A DNA stretch of 15,686 bases from Pseudomonadota bacterium (GTDB lineage Bacteria > Pseudomonadota > Alphaproteobacteria > Rhizobiales > Xanthobacteraceae), in NCBI GenBank assembly GCA_963205465.1, contig CAUJKG010000105.1, forward strand, positions 1-15,686. Reading direction: 5' to 3'. Positions within the stretch are counted from its first letter, which is position 1. Each line of letters begins with the position of its first letter. The position numbers were made by a program, and so were the translations under genes. The notes under the pieces were generated by a model, which made no database searches, was not told the origin of the DNA, and saw only the letters and a program-made list of their open reading frames with translations. Shown piece by piece: positions 14,634 through 15,686 of this stretch.

Positions 14634-14663
14634 AGTCAGTTTCAACTGTGTTGAATCAGACTC
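14633..14663. repeat. Hairpin with three GANTC sites
   Basis: Two 14-base arms with two mismatches surround a TGT loop: GAGTCAGTTTCAAC (14633-14646) and GTTGAATCAGACTC (14650-14663). GANTC occurs at 14633, 14653 and 14659. It starts on the last base of the DUF882 stop codon. It has no T-run but could slow or end transcription. It probably belongs to one compound repeat with the palindrome at 14683-14731. Confidence 0.65.
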
Positions 14664-14682
14664 GTCGCTTATCTATTTGATT

Positions 14683-14731
14683 GAGCATGATCTTTTCCGA
14701 AAACCGCTTCGCACTTTTCGGGATCATGCTC
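14683..14731. repeat. Intergenic palindromic repeat of Hyphomicrobiales type
   Basis: GAGCATGATC (14683-14692) and GATCATGCTC (14722-14731) are perfect inverted ends. Inner CCGAAAA and TTTTCGG also pair around a short loop. I recognise this pattern as a very common intergenic palindrome in Bradyrhizobium, Rhizobium and relatives. It stands between convergent genes, and its last base is the last base of the gapR stop codon. It may serve as a terminator for both sides. Confidence 0.8.
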
Positions 14732-15015
14732 TAGTTCCCGCCGATGCCGAGCGCATCGCGATAAAGCTCCACGATCGCCTCGAACTCCTGCCGCTCGGCC
14801 GGCTCCTGTCCGCGCATGCGCACGACGGCGCGCAGTGCCTTGGTGTCGAAGCCGTTGGCTTTGGCTTCGCCGTAGACTTCGCGGATATCGTCGGCGAGCG
14901 CCTTCTTTTCTTCTTCAAGGCGCTCGATGCGCTCGACCAGCGCGCGAAGCTGCGATTTGGCGAAACTGCTTGCGTCCGCCGAAGCGGATTCTTTTTTCTT
15001 GGCTACTGCTGACAT
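14731..15015 (-). CDS. gapR: GapR-family nucleoid protein (DUF2312)
   Basis: 94 residues of the DUF2312 family, known in Caulobacter as GapR, a nucleoid-associated protein that binds overtwisted, AT-rich DNA ahead of replication and helps topoisomerases. After a Lys/Ser-rich N-terminus, the chain RALVERIERLEEEKKALADD is a long helix with heptad character, followed by IREVYGEAKANGFDTKALR and the closing EFEAIVELYRDALG, all typical of the family. The length is normal. The ATG at 15015 lies 11 bases after the DUF1244 stop; its ribosome site is weak. The TAG stop at 14731-14733 touches the intergenic palindrome. Probably cotranscribed with DUF1244. Confidence 0.92.
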   Translation of the reverse strand: MSAVAKKKESASADASSFAKSQLRALVERIERLEEEKKALADDIREVYGEAKANGFDTKALRAVVRMRGQEPAERQEFEAIVELYRDALGIGGN

Positions 15016-15026
15016 GACTCTGCTTT

Positions 15027-15329
15027 TTAGTGCCGGTGGGATTTCTCGAAGGCGGTTTTCTGGTCCGCGTTCGCTTCTTTCTGGTAGCGCGACTTCCATT
15101 CGTCGTAGCTCATGCCATAGACCGCCTCGCGGCTCTCGTCCCTGGTCATGGCGACGCCTTTCGCATCGGCCGCCTCTTTCACCCAGTTGGAGAGGCAGTT
15201 GCGGCAGAAGCCCGCGAGATTCATCAGATCGATATTCTGCACGTCCGTGCGCTGGCGCAGATGCTCGATAAGGCGGCGGAACGCCGCCGCTTCCAACTCG
15301 ACTCGGGTTTTTTCGTCGATTTCACTCAT
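15027..15329 (-). CDS. DUF1244 family protein
   Basis: 100 residues of the DUF1244 family, of unknown function. Helical N-terminus (EAAAFRRLIEHLRQRTDVQN), then NLAGFCRNCLSNWVKEAA with the conserved Cys42-x-x-Cys45 pair, then AVYGMSYDEWKSRYQKEA, the family signature near the end. The two cysteines suggest metal binding or a redox pair, but I cannot show it. The ATG at 15329 has GGAG 8 bases upstream; an open extension to 15356 would cover that site. It lies between the formylglutamate amidohydrolase gene (52-base gap) and gapR (11-base gap), a neighbourhood I recall as common in this order. Confidence 0.9.
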   Translation of the reverse strand: MSEIDEKTRVELEAAAFRRLIEHLRQRTDVQNIDLMNLAGFCRNCLSNWVKEAADAKGVAMTRDESREAVYGMSYDEWKSRYQKEANADQKTAFEKSHRH

Positions 15330-15381
15330 CTCACCGGCTCCGGAACTCCCGCGCATTCTAGCGCCTCAGGGCTCCGGAGTC

Positions 15382-15686
15382 TTATTCCACCGCAAGCCCT
15401 GTGAGTATCCGGGAGAACCGCCGGGTCCAGGCCGAAATTTCCGCCGCGTCATCGAGCAGGTCTTGACGCACTTCGACGATGGCATGCGGCAATCCGCGAT
15501 CCAGCCCGTGGCGGGTCATCGAATCGCCCTTGAGCGCACCGGCATAAGGCTCGTTCTCGCCGGTGACGATGTCCGGTTCCGCCCGGAGCGCCGCGAGCAG
15601 CGGCAAGGCGAGCCGCCCGTCGCCTTCCCACAACACCGAACAATGCCAGGGCCGCGGGCCGTCATGAAAGACCGGCGTGAAGGAAT
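15382..15686 (-). CDS. N-formylglutamate amidohydrolase family, C-terminal part (cut by window edge)
   Basis: The last 100 residues are present; the start lies beyond the right edge and the first full codon is at 15684. It opens SFTPVFHDGPRPWHCSVLWE and goes on to GENEPYAG, DSMTRHGLDRGLPHAIVEVR and a C-terminal helix. SFTPV, the NEPY stretch and the HAIVEVRQDL strand are typical of the N-formylglutamate amidohydrolase (HutG-like) superfamily, zinc enzymes that hydrolyse N-formylglutamate to formate and glutamate. No other histidine-degradation gene is visible, so the exact substrate is open. An internal GTG at 15636 is not the start, since the family motifs continue upstream of it. Confidence 0.85.
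   Translation of the reverse strand, partial: SFTPVFHDGPRPWHCSVLWEGDGRLALPLLAALRAEPDIVTGENEPYAGALKGDSMTRHGLDRGLPHAIVEVRQDLLDDAAEISAWTRRFSRILTGLAVE

Noticed and set aside
13353..14645. 430-residue open frame on the minus strand opposite the DUF882 gene
   Set aside because: No recognisable domain and biased composition; the plus strand has the peptidase motifs and a signal sequence.
1..15686. CRISPR array, tRNA, rRNA, insertion sequence, prophage or defence gene cluster
   Set aside because: No regularly spaced repeats, no tRNA-like cloverleaf, no transposase, integrase or known defence domain was seen on either strand.

Overview
The window looks like a piece of the main chromosome of an alphaproteobacterium of the order Hyphomicrobiales (Bradyrhizobium/Rhodopseudomonas/Xanthobacteraceae neighbourhood). 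Grounds: high GC content; a split pntAA-pntAB-pntB transhydrogenase; an alphaproteobacterial aa3-oxidase subunit IV peptide; a GapR (DUF2312) gene beside a DUF1244 gene; GANTC (CcrM-type) sites grouped between genes; and a GAGCATGATC...GATCATGCTC palindrome of a kind common in these genomes. No tRNA, rRNA, CRISPR, insertion sequence or prophage gene was seen. Coding density is high and no gene-free stretch exceeds 300 bases.

Left part (1-9439). After the tail of a plus-strand gene (1-72) and a shared terminator, a long minus-strand series runs leftwards from 9439: an Ada-like zinc-site protein of unknown role, an M3 oligoendopeptidase (pepF), a small membrane-anchored unknown protein, a BKACE-family enzyme, an ABC1/UbiB-like kinase, a 50-residue aa3 oxidase subunit IV, and pntAA-pntAB-pntB. 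A strong hairpin terminator follows pntB, then comes an alpha/beta hydrolase. Several junctions overlap or nearly touch (pepF/unknown 4 nt overlap, BKACE/ABC1 8 nt overlap, pntAA/pntAB/pntB gaps of 4 and 7 nt). Two starts there are best explained as TTG codons.

Middle part (9440-14633). A divergent promoter region of 110 bp separates the minus-strand series from a plus-strand cell-wall module. The module holds an orphan sigma-54-type response regulator (receiver, AAA+, Fis HTH), a secreted YcbB/LdtD-like L,D-transpeptidase, and a secreted DUF882/YcbK (MepK-like) M15-type peptidase. The transpeptidase would make 3-3 peptidoglycan crosslinks, and the DUF882 protein is of the family that can cut them. 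The spacers carry distinct inverted repeats that are candidate operators.

Right part (14634-15686). A convergent spacer made almost entirely of two hairpins, one of them with three GANTC sites, leads into a minus-strand group: gapR (nucleoid protein), DUF1244, and the C-terminal 100 residues of an N-formylglutamate amidohydrolase cut by the window edge.

I see no defence system or other clearly new multi-gene system. The unusual material is the small genes, the start codons, the intergenic inverted repeats and the unknown Ada-like protein.
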